DNA from: Limimaricola variabilis
Lineage (GTDB): Bacteria > Pseudomonadota > Alphaproteobacteria > Rhodobacterales > Rhodobacteraceae
Length of the DNA: 64,000 nucleotides
Assembly (NCBI RefSeq): GCF_014195545.1
Contig: NZ_JACIBX010000002.1
Span: forward strand, 124,001 to 188,000
Direction: 5' to 3'
The position numbers were made by a program, and so were the translations under genes. Positions 28,577-37,964 of the stretch are shown piece after piece. How positions within the stretch are numbered: the stretch's first letter is position 1; every line of letters begins with the position of its first letter. The notes beneath the pieces are model-generated. The model saw only the letters and a list, made by a program, of their open reading frames with translations. It did no database searches and had not been told where the DNA came from.

Positions 28577-29536
28577 TCACGCGGGCTCGCGCAGAATGCG
28601 CGGCACCTTGAACTCGACGTTCTCCTGCGCGGTTTCGACCAGCTTTACCGTGACATCGTGGCGGGCGCGGAAAGCGTCGATCACCTCCTGCACCAGCACC
28701 TCGGGCGCGCTTGCCCCCGCCGTCAGCCCGAGCGAGCGGATGCCCTCCAGCGCGCGCCAGTCGATATCGCCCGCGCGCTGCACCAGCTGCGCATAGCCGC
28801 AGCCCGCCTTGGCGGCGACCTCGACCAGACGTTTGGAGTTCGATGAGTTGGGCGCGCCCACCACCAGCAGCGCGTCGCAATCGGGCGCCATCGCCTTGAC
28901 CGCTTCCTGCCGGTTGGTGGTGGCGTAGCAGATGTCCTCCTTGCCCGGCCCCTTGATCGCGGGAAACCGCGCCTTCAGCGCCGCGACGATGCCTGCCGTG
29001 TCGTCGACCGACAGGGTGGTCTGGGTGACATAGGCCAGCCGCTCGGGATCGCGCACCGCGACGGTGGCGACATCGGCCTCGGTCTCGACCAGCAGCACCT
29101 CGCCTTCGGGAAGCTGGCCCATCGTGCCGATCGTCTCGGGATGCCCGGCATGCCCGATCATGATCATCTGCAGCCCTTCGGCCGAATGGCGCGCGGCCTC
29201 GTTGTGAACCTTGGTGACCAACGGGCAGGTCGCGTCCACCGCGATCATCTCGCGCCGCGCAGCTTCGGCCGGAACAGCCTTGGCGACGCCATGCGCCGAA
29301 AAGATCACCGGGCGGTCGTCGGGCGCCTCGTCGAGCTCCTCGACGAACACCGCCCCCTTGGCGCGCAGATCGTCGACGACATAGCGGTTGTGGACGATCT
29401 CGTGGCGCACATAGACCGGCGCGCCCCACTTCCCGAGCGCCATCTCGACGATCTTGATGGCGCGGTCGACGCCGGCGCAGAATCCGCGCGGCGCGGCAAG
29501 GTGGATCGTCAGCGGCGGCAGGGCGGTGTCGGTCAT
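28577..29536 (-). CDS. ispH: 4-hydroxy-3-methylbut-2-enyl diphosphate reductase
   Basis: The last enzyme of the MEP isoprenoid pathway, an iron-sulfur protein producing IPP and DMAPP. The 319-residue protein has the three cluster Cys in [24 protein letters not shown] and [10 protein letters not shown], the conserved HNRYVVDDL and the NSSNSKRL substrate-binding segment. Length is normal. It appears monocistronic; the NYN gene lies 64 bases upstream in the same direction. Confidence 0.96.
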   Translation of the reverse strand: MTDTALPPLTIHLAAPRGFCAGVDRAIKIVEMALGKWGAPVYVRHEIVHNRYVVDDLRAKGAVFVEELDEAPDDRPVIFSAHGVAKAVPAEAARREMIAVDATCPLVTKVHNEAARHSAEGLQMIMIGHAGHPETIGTMGQLPEGEVLLVETEADVATVAVRDPERLAYVTQTTLSVDDTAGIVAALKARFPAIKGPGKEDICYATTNRQEAVKAMAPDCDALLVVGAPNSSNSKRLVEVAAKAGCGYAQLVQRAGDIDWRALEGIRSLGLTAGASAPEVLVQEVIDAFRARHDVTVKLVETAQENVEFKVPRILREPA

Positions 29537-29600
29537 CGGGGGCCTCCAAGACAGCGGCCTTACAGCTAAGCCTTCGCGGCGCCGAGGTCCAGACGGGGGC

Positions 29601-30149
29601 CTAGTCCTCGCGCCCCGTCGCGCGCGGGGTTCGGCCGATCGCCTCCCGCAGATCGTCGAGCTCGATGAAGTCGTCGGCCTGGCGGCGCAGCTCGTCGGCG
29701 ATCATCGGCGGGCTGGCGCGGATCGAGGAGACCACCGAGACCCGCACCCCGCGCCGCTGCAGCGCCTCGACCAGCGCCCGCAGGTCGCCGTCGCCGGAGA
29801 ACAGCACGACGTGATCGATCCGATCCGCCAGCTCCAGCGCGTCGACCGTCAGCTCCACGTCGAGGTTGCCCTTGACCTTGCGCCGCCCCTGCGCGTCGGT
29901 GAACTCCCGCGCCGGCTTGGTGCGCATGGTGAAGCCGTTGTACTGCAGCCAGTCGACCAGCGGCCGGATCGGCGAATACTCGTCCCCGTCGAGAAGTGCG
30001 GTGTAGTAGCAGGCGCGGATCAGCCGGCCCCGGTTCATGAATTCCTGCCGCAGCAGCTTGTAGTCGATGTCGAAGCCAAGCGCCTTGCCGGTGGCGTGCA
30101 GGTTGGCGCCGTCGATGAACAGGGCGAGCCGTTCGTCGCGATAGAACAT
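29601..30149 (-). CDS. NYN-domain protein, LabA-like
   Basis: A 182-residue protein with the PIN-like NYN fold: acidic positions in [32 protein letters not shown] and [18 protein letters not shown] match the metal-binding Asp residues of LabA/DUF88 proteins. It is predicted to be a metal-dependent RNase. It is divergent from folK. A second, different NYN protein is encoded at 45275-46006. Targets are unknown. Confidence 0.88.
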   Translation of the reverse strand: MFYRDERLALFIDGANLHATGKALGFDIDYKLLRQEFMNRGRLIRACYYTALLDGDEYSPIRPLVDWLQYNGFTMRTKPAREFTDAQGRRKVKGNLDVELTVDALELADRIDHVVLFSGDGDLRALVEALQRRGVRVSVVSSIRASPPMIADELRRQADDFIELDDLREAIGRTPRATGRED

Positions 30150-30251
30150 TGAAAAGGATCCCTCGTTACAGTATCGCCGGTTCGCTCGGGCGGCCCCCGC
30201 GGAGTTGGCGACGCCTCAGCTGCCCCCCCATTCATTGGAAAAATCAAGGGC

Positions 30252-30839
30252 ATGGCGCAAGATACCGTTATCGACAGGGGCGCGGGGCTGGCATTGATCG
30301 CGTTGGGCGCCAATGCCGAAGGGCCGCAGGGCGCACCCGCCGCCGGCCTGCGTGCCGCCATGGCCGAGATCGCCCGGCTTGGGCGCGCCGCCCGGTGCAG
30401 CCGGCTGTGGCGCAGCCCGGCCTTCCCGGCCGGGATCGGCCCGGATTTCGTCAATGCCGCGATGGCGTTCGATACCGATCTCGATGCCGCCGAGCTGCTC
30501 GCCCAGCTGCACGCGATCGAGGCGCGCTTCGGCCGGGTCCGGCAGGATCGCTGGGGACCGCGCAGCCTCGATCTCGATCTGCTGGCGCTGGACGGGGCGG
30601 TGCGACCCGACCTCGCGGGCTGGGCGCGCTGGCGCGACCTTGCCCCAGCGGAGCAGGCGCGCCAGACGCCGCAGGAACTGATCCTGCCGCATCCGCGGCT
30701 GCAGGATCGCGGCTTCGTGTTGCTGCCGCTGGCCGAGGTCGCGCCCGATTGGTGCCACCCGGTGACCGGGCTTTCGGTGGCCTCGATGCGCGACGCGTTG
30801 CCGCCCGCGGTGGTCGAGGGGCTGGCCCCGCTCGGCTGA
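30252..30839 (+). CDS. folK: 2-amino-4-hydroxy-6-hydroxymethyldihydropteridine pyrophosphokinase
   Basis: It transfers pyrophosphate from ATP to the pterin in folate synthesis. The 195-residue protein has LIALGANAEGPQG at the start, DRWGPRSLDLDLLAL with the catalytic Asp pair, and LPHPRLQDRGFVLLPLAEV, all HPPK signatures. It is slightly longer than the E. coli enzyme because of an insertion around residues 115-130. It is followed by the rpoZ-rsh genes. Confidence 0.93.
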   Translation: MAQDTVIDRGAGLALIALGANAEGPQGAPAAGLRAAMAEIARLGRAARCSRLWRSPAFPAGIGPDFVNAAMAFDTDLDAAELLAQLHAIEARFGRVRQDRWGPRSLDLDLLALDGAVRPDLAGWARWRDLAPAEQARQTPQELILPHPRLQDRGFVLLPLAEVAPDWCHPVTGLSVASMRDALPPAVVEGLAPLG

Positions 30840-30862
30840 GGCCGCTTCCCTCCCTGCCCGCC

Positions 30863-30891
30863 TTGTGTTCCGGCGACGGGCGCTGTATGCG
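30863..30891 (+). promoter_or_regulatory. Possible sigma-70-type promoter upstream of rpoZ
   Basis: TTGTGT at 30863-30868 and TATGCG at 30886-30891 are 17 bases apart, 75 bases before the rpoZ start. The boxes match the consensus only in part, so this is a candidate based on spacing and position. Confidence 0.3.
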
Positions 30892-30965
30892 TGCCCTTTC
30901 GAGGCCGTGCCGCGCTGCCGTGCGTGCCGCCCAGCTTTGCCCACCCCCAGACGGGAGACGTCCGA

Positions 30966-31319
30966 ATGGCCCGCGTGACAGTCGAAGATTGCGTTGACAA
31001 GGTTCCGAACCGCTTCGAGCTGGTGATGCTCGCCGCGCATCGCGCCCGCGAGATCGCCTCGGGCGCGCCGCTCACCGTCGCGCGCGACAACGACAAGAAC
31101 CCGGTCGTGGCGCTGCGCGAGATCGCCGACGAGACCCAGCAGGCCGACGACCTGCGCGAGCGGATGATCGAGGCGCACCAGACCCAGATCGAGGTCGACG
31201 AGCCCGAGGCCGATTCGATGTCGCTCCTGATGAGCCAGGAGGCCGACAAGCCGGCCCAGGACGACATGAGCGAGGAGCGCCTGCTGCGTGAGCTGATGCA
31301 GGTGCAAAAGGAGGGCTGA
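30966..31319 (+). CDS. rpoZ: DNA-directed RNA polymerase subunit omega
   Basis: A small subunit that stabilises RNA polymerase and forms part of a ppGpp site. The 117 residues start [20 protein letters not shown], then AAHRAREI and [13 protein letters not shown], the classic omega core, followed by an acidic C-terminal extension usual in alphaproteobacteria. It is followed immediately by the ppGpp synthetase gene, a conserved and functionally sensible pair. Confidence 0.97.
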   Translation: MARVTVEDCVDKVPNRFELVMLAAHRAREIASGAPLTVARDNDKNPVVALREIADETQQADDLRERMIEAHQTQIEVDEPEADSMSLLMSQEADKPAQDDMSEERLLRELMQVQKEG

Positions 31320-31357
31320 CCGCAGCCCGATCGAGGCCGGGGGACAGGACGCGCCAG

Positions 31358-33514
31358 ATGACTTCCGCAGACGAGCTGATCGCTCTGGTCCGCAGCTACA
31401 ACCCGGCCACCCGCGACACGCTGATCCGTGACGCCTATGCCTTCGGGCAGGAGATGCATGAGGGGCAGTTCCGCAAGTCGGGCGAGCCCTACTTCATGCA
31501 TCCCGTCGCGGTGGCGGTGATTCTCGCCAAGCAGCAGATGGACGACGCCACGATCGTCACCGCGCTGCTGCACGACACGATCGAGGACACCCGCGCCTCC
31601 TTCTCGGATGTCGCGAAGCGCTTCGGCCGCGAGATCGCCGAACTGGTCGACGGCGTCACCAAGCTCACCAACCTGCAGCTCTCCTCGACCCGCACCAAGC
31701 AGGCCGAGAACTTCCGCAAGCTGTTCATGGCGACCTCGCGCGACCTGCGGGTGACGCTGGTGAAGCTCGCCGACCGGCTCCATAACATGCGCACGATCCG
31801 CTCGATGCGGCCCGAGAAGCAGGCCCAGAAGGCGCGCGAGACCATGGAGATCTACGCGCCGCTGGCAGGCCGGATGGGCATGCAGTGGATGCGTGAGGAG
31901 CTCGAGGACCTGTCGTTCCAGGTGCTCAACCCCGAGGCACGCAACTCGATCATCCGCCGCTTCATCATGCTCCAGAAGGAGGCCGGCGACGTCGTCGAGC
32001 GGATCACGGCCGACATGCGCGCCGAGCTCGACCGCGCCGGCATCAAGGCCGACCTCTTCGGCCGCGCCAAGAAGCCCTACTCGATCTGGCGCAAGATGCA
32101 GGAGAAGGATCAGGGCTTCTCGCGGCTGTCGGACATCTACGGCTTTCGCGTCATCACCGACAACGAAGCCGACGCCTACCGCGTGCTGGGCGTGATCCAC
32201 CAGCGCTGGCGCGCCGTGCCGGGCCGGTTCAAGGATTACATCAGCCAGCCGAAATCCAACGGCTACCGCTCGATCCACACCACCGTGTCGGGCCGGGACG
32301 GCAAGCGGGTGGAGGTGCAGATCCGCACCCGCGAGATGCACGAGGTCGCCGAGACCGGCGTCGCCGCGCACTGGTCCTACCGCGACGGCCTGCGGGTCGA
32401 GAACCGCTTCGCAGTCGACCCGGCCCGCTGGATCGCGCAGCTGACCGAGCGGTTGGAAACCGGCCATGATGACGAGGATTTCCTCGAGGCCGTGAAGCTC
32501 GAGATGTACCAGGACCAGGTGTTCTGCTTCACGCCCAAGGGCGAGGTCATCAAGCTGCCCCGCGGCGCCACGCCGATCGACTTCGCCTTCGCGATTCACA
32601 CCCGCATCGGCTCCGCCTGCGTTGGCGCCAAGGTGGACGGGCTCCGGGTACCGCTCTGGACCCGGCTCAAGAACGGCCAGTCGGTCGAGATCATCACCGC
32701 CGACGGGCAGCGCCCGCAGGCGAGCTGGATCGAGATCGCGGTGACCGGTCGGGCCAAGGCCGCGATCCGCCGGAGCTTGCGCGAAGAGGACCGCGAACGC
32801 TTCGTCAAGCTCGGCACCGAGCTGGTGCGCGTCGCCTTCGAGAATGTCGGCCGTCGCGCAACCGACAAGGCGCTGCGCACCGCCGCCAAGACCTTGGGAC
32901 TGGAAAGCGCGACCGAACTGCTGGCCCGGCTCGGCTCGGCCGACCTCACCACCCGCGAGGTCGTGCAGGCGCTCTATCCGGAGCTCGCCGCGCGCGGCGA
33001 CACGCAGGAGGTGGCGCAGGAGCGCGCCGTGGCAGGCCTCGCCGCCGGGCAGAGCTTCCGCCGCGCGCCCTGCTGCCAGCCCGTGCCGGGCGAGCGGATC
33101 GTCGGCATCACCTTCCGCGGTCAGGGCGTCGTGATCCACGCGATCGACTGCCCCGCGCTCGAGCATTACGAAGAGCAGCCCGAGCGCTGGCTCGACCTGC
33201 GCTGGCAGGACGGGACGCACGCCCCGGTCAACACGGTGACCCTCGACCTGACGGTGACCAACGACGCGGGCGTCCTGGGCCGGATCTGCACGCTGATCGG
33301 CGAGCAGTCGGCTAACATCTCGGACATGACCTTCCTCGACCGCAAGGCCGACTTCTACCGCATCCTGGTCGATGTCGACCTGCGCGACGCGGAGCACCTG
33401 CACAGGGTGATGACCGCGCTCGAGGCCGAGAGCCACGTCTCCTCGATCGAACGGCACCGCGATCCGTCGCGCGCGCTTCCTGCACCGCACGCCCCGGCGC
33501 CGGCCGGGGGCTGA
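31358..33514 (+). CDS. rsh: Bifunctional (p)ppGpp synthetase/hydrolase (RelA/SpoT homologue)
   Basis: It makes and degrades the alarmone (p)ppGpp. The 718-residue protein has an N-terminal HD hydrolase domain with ALLHDTIEDT near residue 70, so hydrolase activity should be present, a synthetase domain (LSDIYGFRVITDNEAD, PKSNGYRSIHTTV), TGS (VFCFTPKGEVIKLPRGATPIDFAF), helical and zinc-finger-like regions (RAPCCQPVPGERIVG) and a C-terminal ACT domain. It is the single alphaproteobacterial Rsh type. Confidence 0.95.
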   Translation: MTSADELIALVRSYNPATRDTLIRDAYAFGQEMHEGQFRKSGEPYFMHPVAVAVILAKQQMDDATIVTALLHDTIEDTRASFSDVAKRFGREIAELVDGVTKLTNLQLSSTRTKQAENFRKLFMATSRDLRVTLVKLADRLHNMRTIRSMRPEKQAQKARETMEIYAPLAGRMGMQWMREELEDLSFQVLNPEARNSIIRRFIMLQKEAGDVVERITADMRAELDRAGIKADLFGRAKKPYSIWRKMQEKDQGFSRLSDIYGFRVITDNEADAYRVLGVIHQRWRAVPGRFKDYISQPKSNGYRSIHTTVSGRDGKRVEVQIRTREMHEVAETGVAAHWSYRDGLRVENRFAVDPARWIAQLTERLETGHDDEDFLEAVKLEMYQDQVFCFTPKGEVIKLPRGATPIDFAFAIHTRIGSACVGAKVDGLRVPLWTRLKNGQSVEIITADGQRPQASWIEIAVTGRAKAAIRRSLREEDRERFVKLGTELVRVAFENVGRRATDKALRTAAKTLGLESATELLARLGSADLTTREVVQALYPELAARGDTQEVAQERAVAGLAAGQSFRRAPCCQPVPGERIVGITFRGQGVVIHAIDCPALEHYEEQPERWLDLRWQDGTHAPVNTVTLDLTVTNDAGVLGRICTLIGEQSANISDMTFLDRKADFYRILVDVDLRDAEHLHRVMTALEAESHVSSIERHRDPSRALPAPHAPAPAGG

Positions 33515-33525
33515 TCGGGGGCGCG

Positions 33526-34182
33526 GTGGTCTTCAAGCGGCGCGACAGGCGGTCGGTGGGCCGCGCGGTGGCCGAGACGCTCTATCCGCGCGGCGGCTGG
33601 CGCCGCGCTTTCGGCTATGTCCGCCACCGGCTGCAGCGGCTGCCCGACACCCCCGAGAAGATCGGCCGCGGCATCTTTGCCGGCGTGCTGGCGAGCTGGA
33701 CGCCGTTCTACGGGCTGCATTTCATCATCGCCGTAATCTTCGCCAAGATCGGGCGGGGCAACATCCTCGCCTCGCTGCTGGGCACCTTCTTCGGCAACCC
33801 GCTGACCTATGTGCCGATCGGGGTGGTGGCGCTGCAGACCGGCCATTTCATCATGGGCCGGCCGCCGCATCGCGACATAGAGACCTCGCTGGTGGGCAAG
33901 TTCGCCGCTGCGGGCGAGGATCTGTGGCACAATTTCGGAGCGCTGTTCGGGCCGGACCGCGCCGATTGGCGCGGGCTGACGCTGTTCTACCACGACGTCT
34001 TCCTGCCCTATCTCGTGGGCGGCATCCTGCCCGGGCTGATCTCGGCCTTTGCCTGCTACTGGCTGTTCGTGCCGGTGATCGCGGCCTACCAGAACCGCCG
34101 TCGCAAGAAGCTCCGAGCCAAGCTGCAGACACTGGGAAAAATTCCGTCCGTCCCGGCTGACGACGGGCCCGGACCGGACTAG
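33526..34182 (+). CDS. DUF2062 domain membrane protein
   Basis: A 218-residue protein starting with GTG, 11 bases after rsh. A basic N-terminus precedes the DUF2062 signature ([36 protein letters not shown]), then further membrane segments (about 165-190) and a basic tail. Found between rsh and pdxJ in many Rhodobacteraceae. Function unknown. Confidence 0.87.
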   Translation: MVFKRRDRRSVGRAVAETLYPRGGWRRAFGYVRHRLQRLPDTPEKIGRGIFAGVLASWTPFYGLHFIIAVIFAKIGRGNILASLLGTFFGNPLTYVPIGVVALQTGHFIMGRPPHRDIETSLVGKFAAAGEDLWHNFGALFGPDRADWRGLTLFYHDVFLPYLVGGILPGLISAFACYWLFVPVIAAYQNRRRKKLRAKLQTLGKIPSVPADDGPGPD

Positions 34183-34204
34183 TCTGCGTCCAAAGGAGAC
34201 GATG

Positions 34205-34954
34205 ATGACGGAACTCAGGCTCGGCGTGAACATCGACCACGTGGCGACGGTGCGCAACGCGCGCGGCGGCGACACCCCCTCCCCCGTCCGGGCTGCCAAG
34301 CTCGCCGAGGAGGCCGGTGCCGACGGCATCACCGCGCATCTGCGTGAGGATCGCCGCCACATCTCCGACGCCGATATCGAGGCACTGATGGCGGCGCTGA
34401 AGCTGCCGCTCAACTTCGAGATGGCCGCGACCGATGAGATGCAGGCGATCGCGCTGCGCCACCGCCCGCATGCCGTCTGCATCGTCCCCGAACGGCGCGA
34501 GGAGCGCACCACCGAGGGCGGGCTCGAGGTCGCAAAGGACGAGAACCGTCTGGCGTATTTCATCGCGCCGCTGCGCGAGGCGGGCTGCCGGGTGTCGATC
34601 TTCATCGCCGCCGACCGCGCCCAGATCGACGCCGCCGCCCGGATCGGGGCGCAGGTGGTGGAACTGCATACCGGCGCCTATTGCGAGGCGCATGCGGCGG
34701 GCGATCTCGCCGCCCGCGACGCCGAGCTGGCGCGGATCACCGAGATGACGACCCATGCGCATGATCTCGGTCTCGAGGTGCATGCCGGGCATGGCCTGAC
34801 CTATGACACGGTCGGGCCGATCGCCGGGCTGCCGGAAATGCGCGAGCTGAACATCGGCCACTTCCTGATCGGCGAGGCGATCTTCCGTGGGCTGTCCCCG
34901 GCGATCGCGGAGATGCGGCGCCGGATGGAGGCGGCACGACGGGTGATGCGCTGA
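34205..34954 (+). CDS. pdxJ: Pyridoxine 5'-phosphate synthase
   Basis: It condenses 1-deoxyxylulose 5-phosphate with 3-amino-2-oxopropyl phosphate to form pyridoxine phosphate. The 249-residue TIM barrel has [61 protein letters not shown] and [14 protein letters not shown], covering the known active-site residues. I prefer the ATG at 34205: AAGGAG at 34193-34198 is then six bases away; an ATG at 34202 is equally in frame. Confidence 0.95.
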   Translation: MTELRLGVNIDHVATVRNARGGDTPSPVRAAKLAEEAGADGITAHLREDRRHISDADIEALMAALKLPLNFEMAATDEMQAIALRHRPHAVCIVPERREERTTEGGLEVAKDENRLAYFIAPLREAGCRVSIFIAADRAQIDAAARIGAQVVELHTGAYCEAHAAGDLAARDAELARITEMTTHAHDLGLEVHAGHGLTYDTVGPIAGLPEMRELNIGHFLIGEAIFRGLSPAIAEMRRRMEAARRVMR

Positions 34955-35087
34955 AACGGTTCCCGCCCCGCGCGATCACGATTGCAGCCCTTCGGGTCTG
35001 AAACCCCTGTTCTGCAAAACCTTGCCGACCATCCGGCAGCTTCCTGCCGCCTTCTGGCGGGTCGCATCACTGCCCGCGAAAGTGGCA

Positions 35088-35112
35088 GGAACATGAGGCC
35101 GTCGCCGCCGTT
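35088..35112 (+). promoter_or_regulatory. EcfG-type promoter motif GGAAC-N16-CGTT
   Basis: GGAAC at 35088-35092 and CGTT at 35109-35112, with exactly 16 bases between, match the general-stress sigma factor EcfG consensus. It lies 77 bases upstream of the chaplin-like gene in an otherwise empty gap. The same arrangement recurs at 35864 and 61075. Confidence 0.55.
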
Positions 35113-35189
35113 CTGCCCTCCGAGACCGCCGGGGCCATTCACCCCCCTATCGCCCCGGCCGGTCAGAACCCTGGAGGAAAGGAACGACC

Positions 35190-35777
35190 ATGTTCATGAA
35201 ATCCAAGACCCTTGTCGCCGCCACCGCGCTGTCGATCGCCGCATCCGGTGCTTTCGCCCAAGGCCAGGAAGGTCTCGTCAACGTGTCCGTCGACGACAAC
35301 ACCGTGCAAGTTCCCGTCGATGTGGCGGCCAATGTCTGCAACATCGACGCCAATGTGCTGGCGACCGACTTCGTCGGGACGGAAGACTCCGCCTGCACGA
35401 TCGACCAGAGCACCGCTGCCAAGAACGGTATCAAAACCGGTAAGGGCAACAGCGGCCATATGGAAAACACGGCCTCGAACGGCAAGAGCGGCAAGCAGGA
35501 GGGCCTCGTGAACCTCTCGCTCGACGGCAACACCATCCAAGCCCCGGTCGCGGTCGCCGCGAACCTTTGCGACCTCGACGTGAACCTCATCTCCAAGAAG
35601 TTTCAGGGCAAGGACAAGACCGCCTGTGAAATCACCCAGGAGCAGGCCGCCGAGAACGGTCTCGACACTTCGGGTCTGAGTGACAGTGATATGACCGATG
35701 CGACGGATACGGTGGAGGACACGGTGGACACCGCCACCGACACCGTCACCGATACCGTGGACAGCGCGACGAACTGA
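35190..35777 (+). CDS. Secreted protein with two chaplin-like repeats and Asp/Thr-rich tail
   Basis: A 195-residue protein with a signal peptide ending AFA-QG (about residue 23). Two homologous units follow, 26-81 and 103-158, each with QEGLVN(V/L)S, an NT(V/I)Q(V/A)PV segment, VAAN(V/L)C and a second Cys 19 residues on (Cys50/69; Cys127/146). The NxVQVPVxVxxNVC pattern resembles the amyloid-forming chaplin domain of Streptomyces. The tail (165-195) is acidic, of Asp/Thr/Val repeats. It has its own promoter motif and terminator inside a housekeeping block, and looks less GC-rich than its neighbours. A surface or matrix role is inferred. Confidence 0.8.
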   Translation: MFMKSKTLVAATALSIAASGAFAQGQEGLVNVSVDDNTVQVPVDVAANVCNIDANVLATDFVGTEDSACTIDQSTAAKNGIKTGKGNSGHMENTASNGKSGKQEGLVNLSLDGNTIQAPVAVAANLCDLDVNLISKKFQGKDKTACEITQEQAAENGLDTSGLSDSDMTDATDTVEDTVDTATDTVTDTVDSATN

Positions 35778-35800
35778 TCCGCGTCATGTTTCGCTCCGAA

Positions 35801-35830
35801 AGGCGCCCGGCTCTCCGGGCGCCTGTTTTC
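35801..35830 (+). terminator. Rho-independent terminator after chaplin-like gene
   Basis: A 10-bp perfect stem (AGGCGCCCGG / CCGGGCGCCT) with a CTCT loop is followed by GTTTTC. It lies 23 bases past the stop codon and insulates this gene from the next. Confidence 0.85.
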
Positions 35831-35863
35831 ATGGCGAATCCGCCCGAAATTCGCCTCGAATCA

Positions 35864-35888
35864 GGATCGTTCCGAGGCGCCACGCGTT
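35864..35888 (+). promoter_or_regulatory. EcfG-type promoter motif GGATC-N16-CGTT
   Basis: GGATC at 35864-35868 and CGTT at 35885-35888, 16 bases apart, 51 bases before the DUF2383 gene. It differs at one -35 position from the motif at 35088 and lies after the preceding terminator, as expected for an independent promoter. Confidence 0.5.
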
Positions 35889-35939
35889 GTCACTCCAAGC
35901 GGCCCCCGAGGGGGCACCCACAAGAAACGGAGACACGAC

Positions 35940-36380
35940 ATGGCTGATCATCTCGACACCATCAAGAAGCTGCACACCCGCGTCATCGACAGCCGCGACG
36001 GCTATAAGCACTCGCGCGAAGAGGTGAAGGACGAGCGCGGCTTCGTCGGCTTCTTTGATCGCCGCATCGCCGAGCGCGAGCAGTTCCACACGGTGATCCA
36101 CCGCCAGCTCGCGGCCGAGGGCGTCGAGGTGAGCGAGAGCGGCTCGACCGCCGCCGCAGCACATCGCGGTTGGCTGTCGCTCAAGGATTCGCTGACCGGC
36201 AATGACGAGGCGGTCTATGACGAGATCATCAACGGCGAAGAGCAGCTGTTGAAGCTCTATGACGACGCCATCGCCGCCACTTCGGGCAAGCCGGAATGGT
36301 CGTTCCTGGCCAGCCAGCGCGCCGACGTGGAGAAGGCGATCACCGAAGCGAAGAGCGAGAAGACCCGCCACGCCGCCTGA
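35940..36380 (+). CDS. PA2169/DUF2383 family four-helix-bundle protein
   Basis: A 146-residue all-helical protein: IKKLHTRVIDSRDGYKHSREE, FDRRIAEREQFHTVIHRQLA, RGWLSLKDSLTGNDEAVYDEIINGEE and a last helix to RADVEKAITEAK. These match the DUF2383 ferritin-like bundle. Homologues are often stress- or stationary-phase-associated; the biochemical role is unknown. AACGGAG precedes the ATG. It has its own stress-type promoter motif and a strong terminator. Confidence 0.88.
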   Translation: MADHLDTIKKLHTRVIDSRDGYKHSREEVKDERGFVGFFDRRIAEREQFHTVIHRQLAAEGVEVSESGSTAAAAHRGWLSLKDSLTGNDEAVYDEIINGEEQLLKLYDDAIAATSGKPEWSFLASQRADVEKAITEAKSEKTRHAA

Positions 36381-36403
36381 TCGCCGATCCTTTGGTTCCT
36401 GAT

Positions 36404-36434
36404 GCGCCGCCCTCCCCGAGGGCGGCGCTCTTTT
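36404..36434 (+). terminator. Rho-independent terminator after DUF2383 gene
   Basis: A perfect 10-bp stem (GCGCCGCCCT / AGGGCGGCGC) with a 5-base loop is followed by TCTTTT. It lies 23 bases after the stop and before acpS. Confidence 0.85.
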
Positions 36435-36486
36435 GCGCGAGGGCCGCGGATTGCCCGACCCCGCGGCATCGGCTAGGCAAGGTCGC

Positions 36487-36894
36487 ATGATCCTCGGCAT
36501 CGGCACCGACCTCGCGAATATCGACCGCATCGCCGGCGTCCTCGAACGCCATGGCGACCGCTTCCGCAACCGCGTCTTCACGGATGTGGAGCAGGCCAAG
36601 GCCGAGCGCCGCCGCGACGTGGCCGGCACCTATGCCAAGCGCTGGGCCGCCAAGGAGGCCTGCTCCAAGGCGCTGGGCACCGGCCTCAGGATGGGCATCG
36701 CATGGAAGGACATGGCGGTGTCGAACCTGCGCACCGGCCAGCCAGTGATGGAGGTGACGGGCTGGGCGCGCGAGCGGCTCGACGCGATGACTCCGCCCGG
36801 ATACGAGGCGATCATCCACGTGACGCTTACCGACGACCACCCTTGGGCGCAGGCCTTCGTGGTGATCGAGGCACGGCCTCTCGCCGGGCACTGA
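36487..36894 (+). CDS. acpS: Holo-[acyl-carrier-protein] synthase
   Basis: It attaches 4'-phosphopantetheine from CoA to apo-ACP. The 135-residue protein has [25 protein letters not shown] with the Mg-binding Asp, [17 protein letters not shown] with the second acidic ligand, and [18 protein letters not shown] at the end. Start 36487 is set by MILGIGTD. It resumes the pdxJ-acpS-lepB-rnc-era order after the two inserted genes, so it needs its own promoter, which I cannot identify. Confidence 0.95.
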   Translation: MILGIGTDLANIDRIAGVLERHGDRFRNRVFTDVEQAKAERRRDVAGTYAKRWAAKEACSKALGTGLRMGIAWKDMAVSNLRTGQPVMEVTGWARERLDAMTPPGYEAIIHVTLTDDHPWAQAFVVIEARPLAGH

Positions 36895-36989
36895 TGCGCG
36901 CGGCGCGCCGCTGGCGCATCGACGGCCCCCGCCTGCTGCGCGCCCTGCCCTTTCTCGATGCCATGTCGACCGAGACGGCTCTGGCCTGA
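36894..36989 (+). CDS. Possible 31-residue ORF coupled to acpS
   Basis: An ATG overlaps the acpS stop (TGATG), opening a 31-codon frame with an Arg-rich start ([20 protein letters not shown]) and a stop at 36987-36989. The overlap would allow coupled translation. There is no independent evidence of expression or homology, and high GC makes such frames common. Confidence 0.2.
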   Translation: MRAARRWRIDGPRLLRALPFLDAMSTETALA

Positions 36990-37112
36990 GCGCCCCGTTG
37001 CGCCGGGGCTGGCCTTGCGGTTTCGCGCGCGCTAGATGGCGCGTCTGGCGGTTTCCTTGACTAATCCCCCCGCCCCCCGCATGTAGCCCCGAAACCCAAG
37101 GGACCAATCCGC

Positions 37113-37964
37113 ATGGCCAGCAGATCCGACACCGAGAAGCAGGGCTTCGTCCACAGCGTCTGGGAAACCATCAAGACGGTGTTCTGGGCGCTGCTGATCG
37201 CGGGCATCTTCCGTACCCTGTTCTTCCAGCCGTTCTGGATCCCCTCGGGCTCGATGAAGGACACGCTGCTGATCGGCGACTTCCTCTTCGTCAACAAGAT
37301 GGCCTACGGCTACTCCTACGCCTCCTGCCCCTCGGTGCGGCTGGCCTCGCTGGGCGTCGACATCTCGGCCGAGGATGTCTGCGGCTGGGCCAAGGGCGAC
37401 AACGACCGGCTCTGGGGCGAATACCCCGAGCGCGGCGACGTGGTGGTGTTCCGCCACCCCGTCACCGGAGAGGATTTCATCAAGCGCGCCATCGGCCTGC
37501 CCGGCGACCGGATCCAAGTCCGCGACGGGCGGCTCTTCATCAATGACGAGGCGGTGGGCCTCGAACCCGCCGGCACCTTCACCGAGGTGATGGAGCGGCA
37601 GGGGCCGCAGGGCCTGCTGCCGCGCTGCCGCAACGGCGCGGTCGGCATGGGGGCCATCTGCGAGAAGACCCGCTATACCGAGACGCTGCCCAATGGGCGC
37701 AGCCATGACGTCCTCGACATTACCACCCAGTCGTCGGACAATACCGGCGTCTACACCGTTCCCGAGGGGCATCTGTTCTTCATGGGCGACAATCGCGACA
37801 ACTCGACCGACAGCCGGGTGCCGCAGAACGCGCGCGGCGTGGGCTTCGTGCCCTTCGAGGACCTCGTCGGCCGGGCCGACCGGATCATGTTCTCCTCGGC
37901 CGGGCGCTCGATGCTGGCCTTCTGGACCTGGCGCTCGGACCGCTTCTTCAAGGCGGTCGAGTGA
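37113..37964 (+). CDS. lepB: Signal peptidase I
   Basis: An inner-membrane protease that cleaves secretory signal peptides. The 283-residue protein has one N-terminal membrane helix ([15 protein letters not shown]), catalytic Ser47 in [11 protein letters not shown], catalytic Lys124 in [12 protein letters not shown] and the box E motif [13 protein letters not shown]. Two pairs of Cys lie between the boxes. A good -35-like TTGACT (37057-37062) precedes it but lacks a matching -10. The stop overlaps the rnc start (GTGA). Confidence 0.96.
   Translation: MASRSDTEKQGFVHSVWETIKTVFWALLIAGIFRTLFFQPFWIPSGSMKDTLLIGDFLFVNKMAYGYSYASCPSVRLASLGVDISAEDVCGWAKGDNDRLWGEYPERGDVVVFRHPVTGEDFIKRAIGLPGDRIQVRDGRLFINDEAVGLEPAGTFTEVMERQGPQGLLPRCRNGAVGMGAICEKTRYTETLPNGRSHDVLDITTQSSDNTGVYTVPEGHLFFMGDNRDNSTDSRVPQNARGVGFVPFEDLVGRADRIMFSSAGRSMLAFWTWRSDRFFKAVE

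Noticed and set aside
30035-33490. 1151-codon minus-strand frame opposite rsh
   Set aside because: It is antisense to folK, rpoZ and rsh, whose domains are complete; the frame lacks any domain and arises from GC-biased third positions.
37057-37086. Sigma-70 promoter before lepB
   Set aside because: TTGACT is a good -35 but no matching -10 exists at 16-18 bases.
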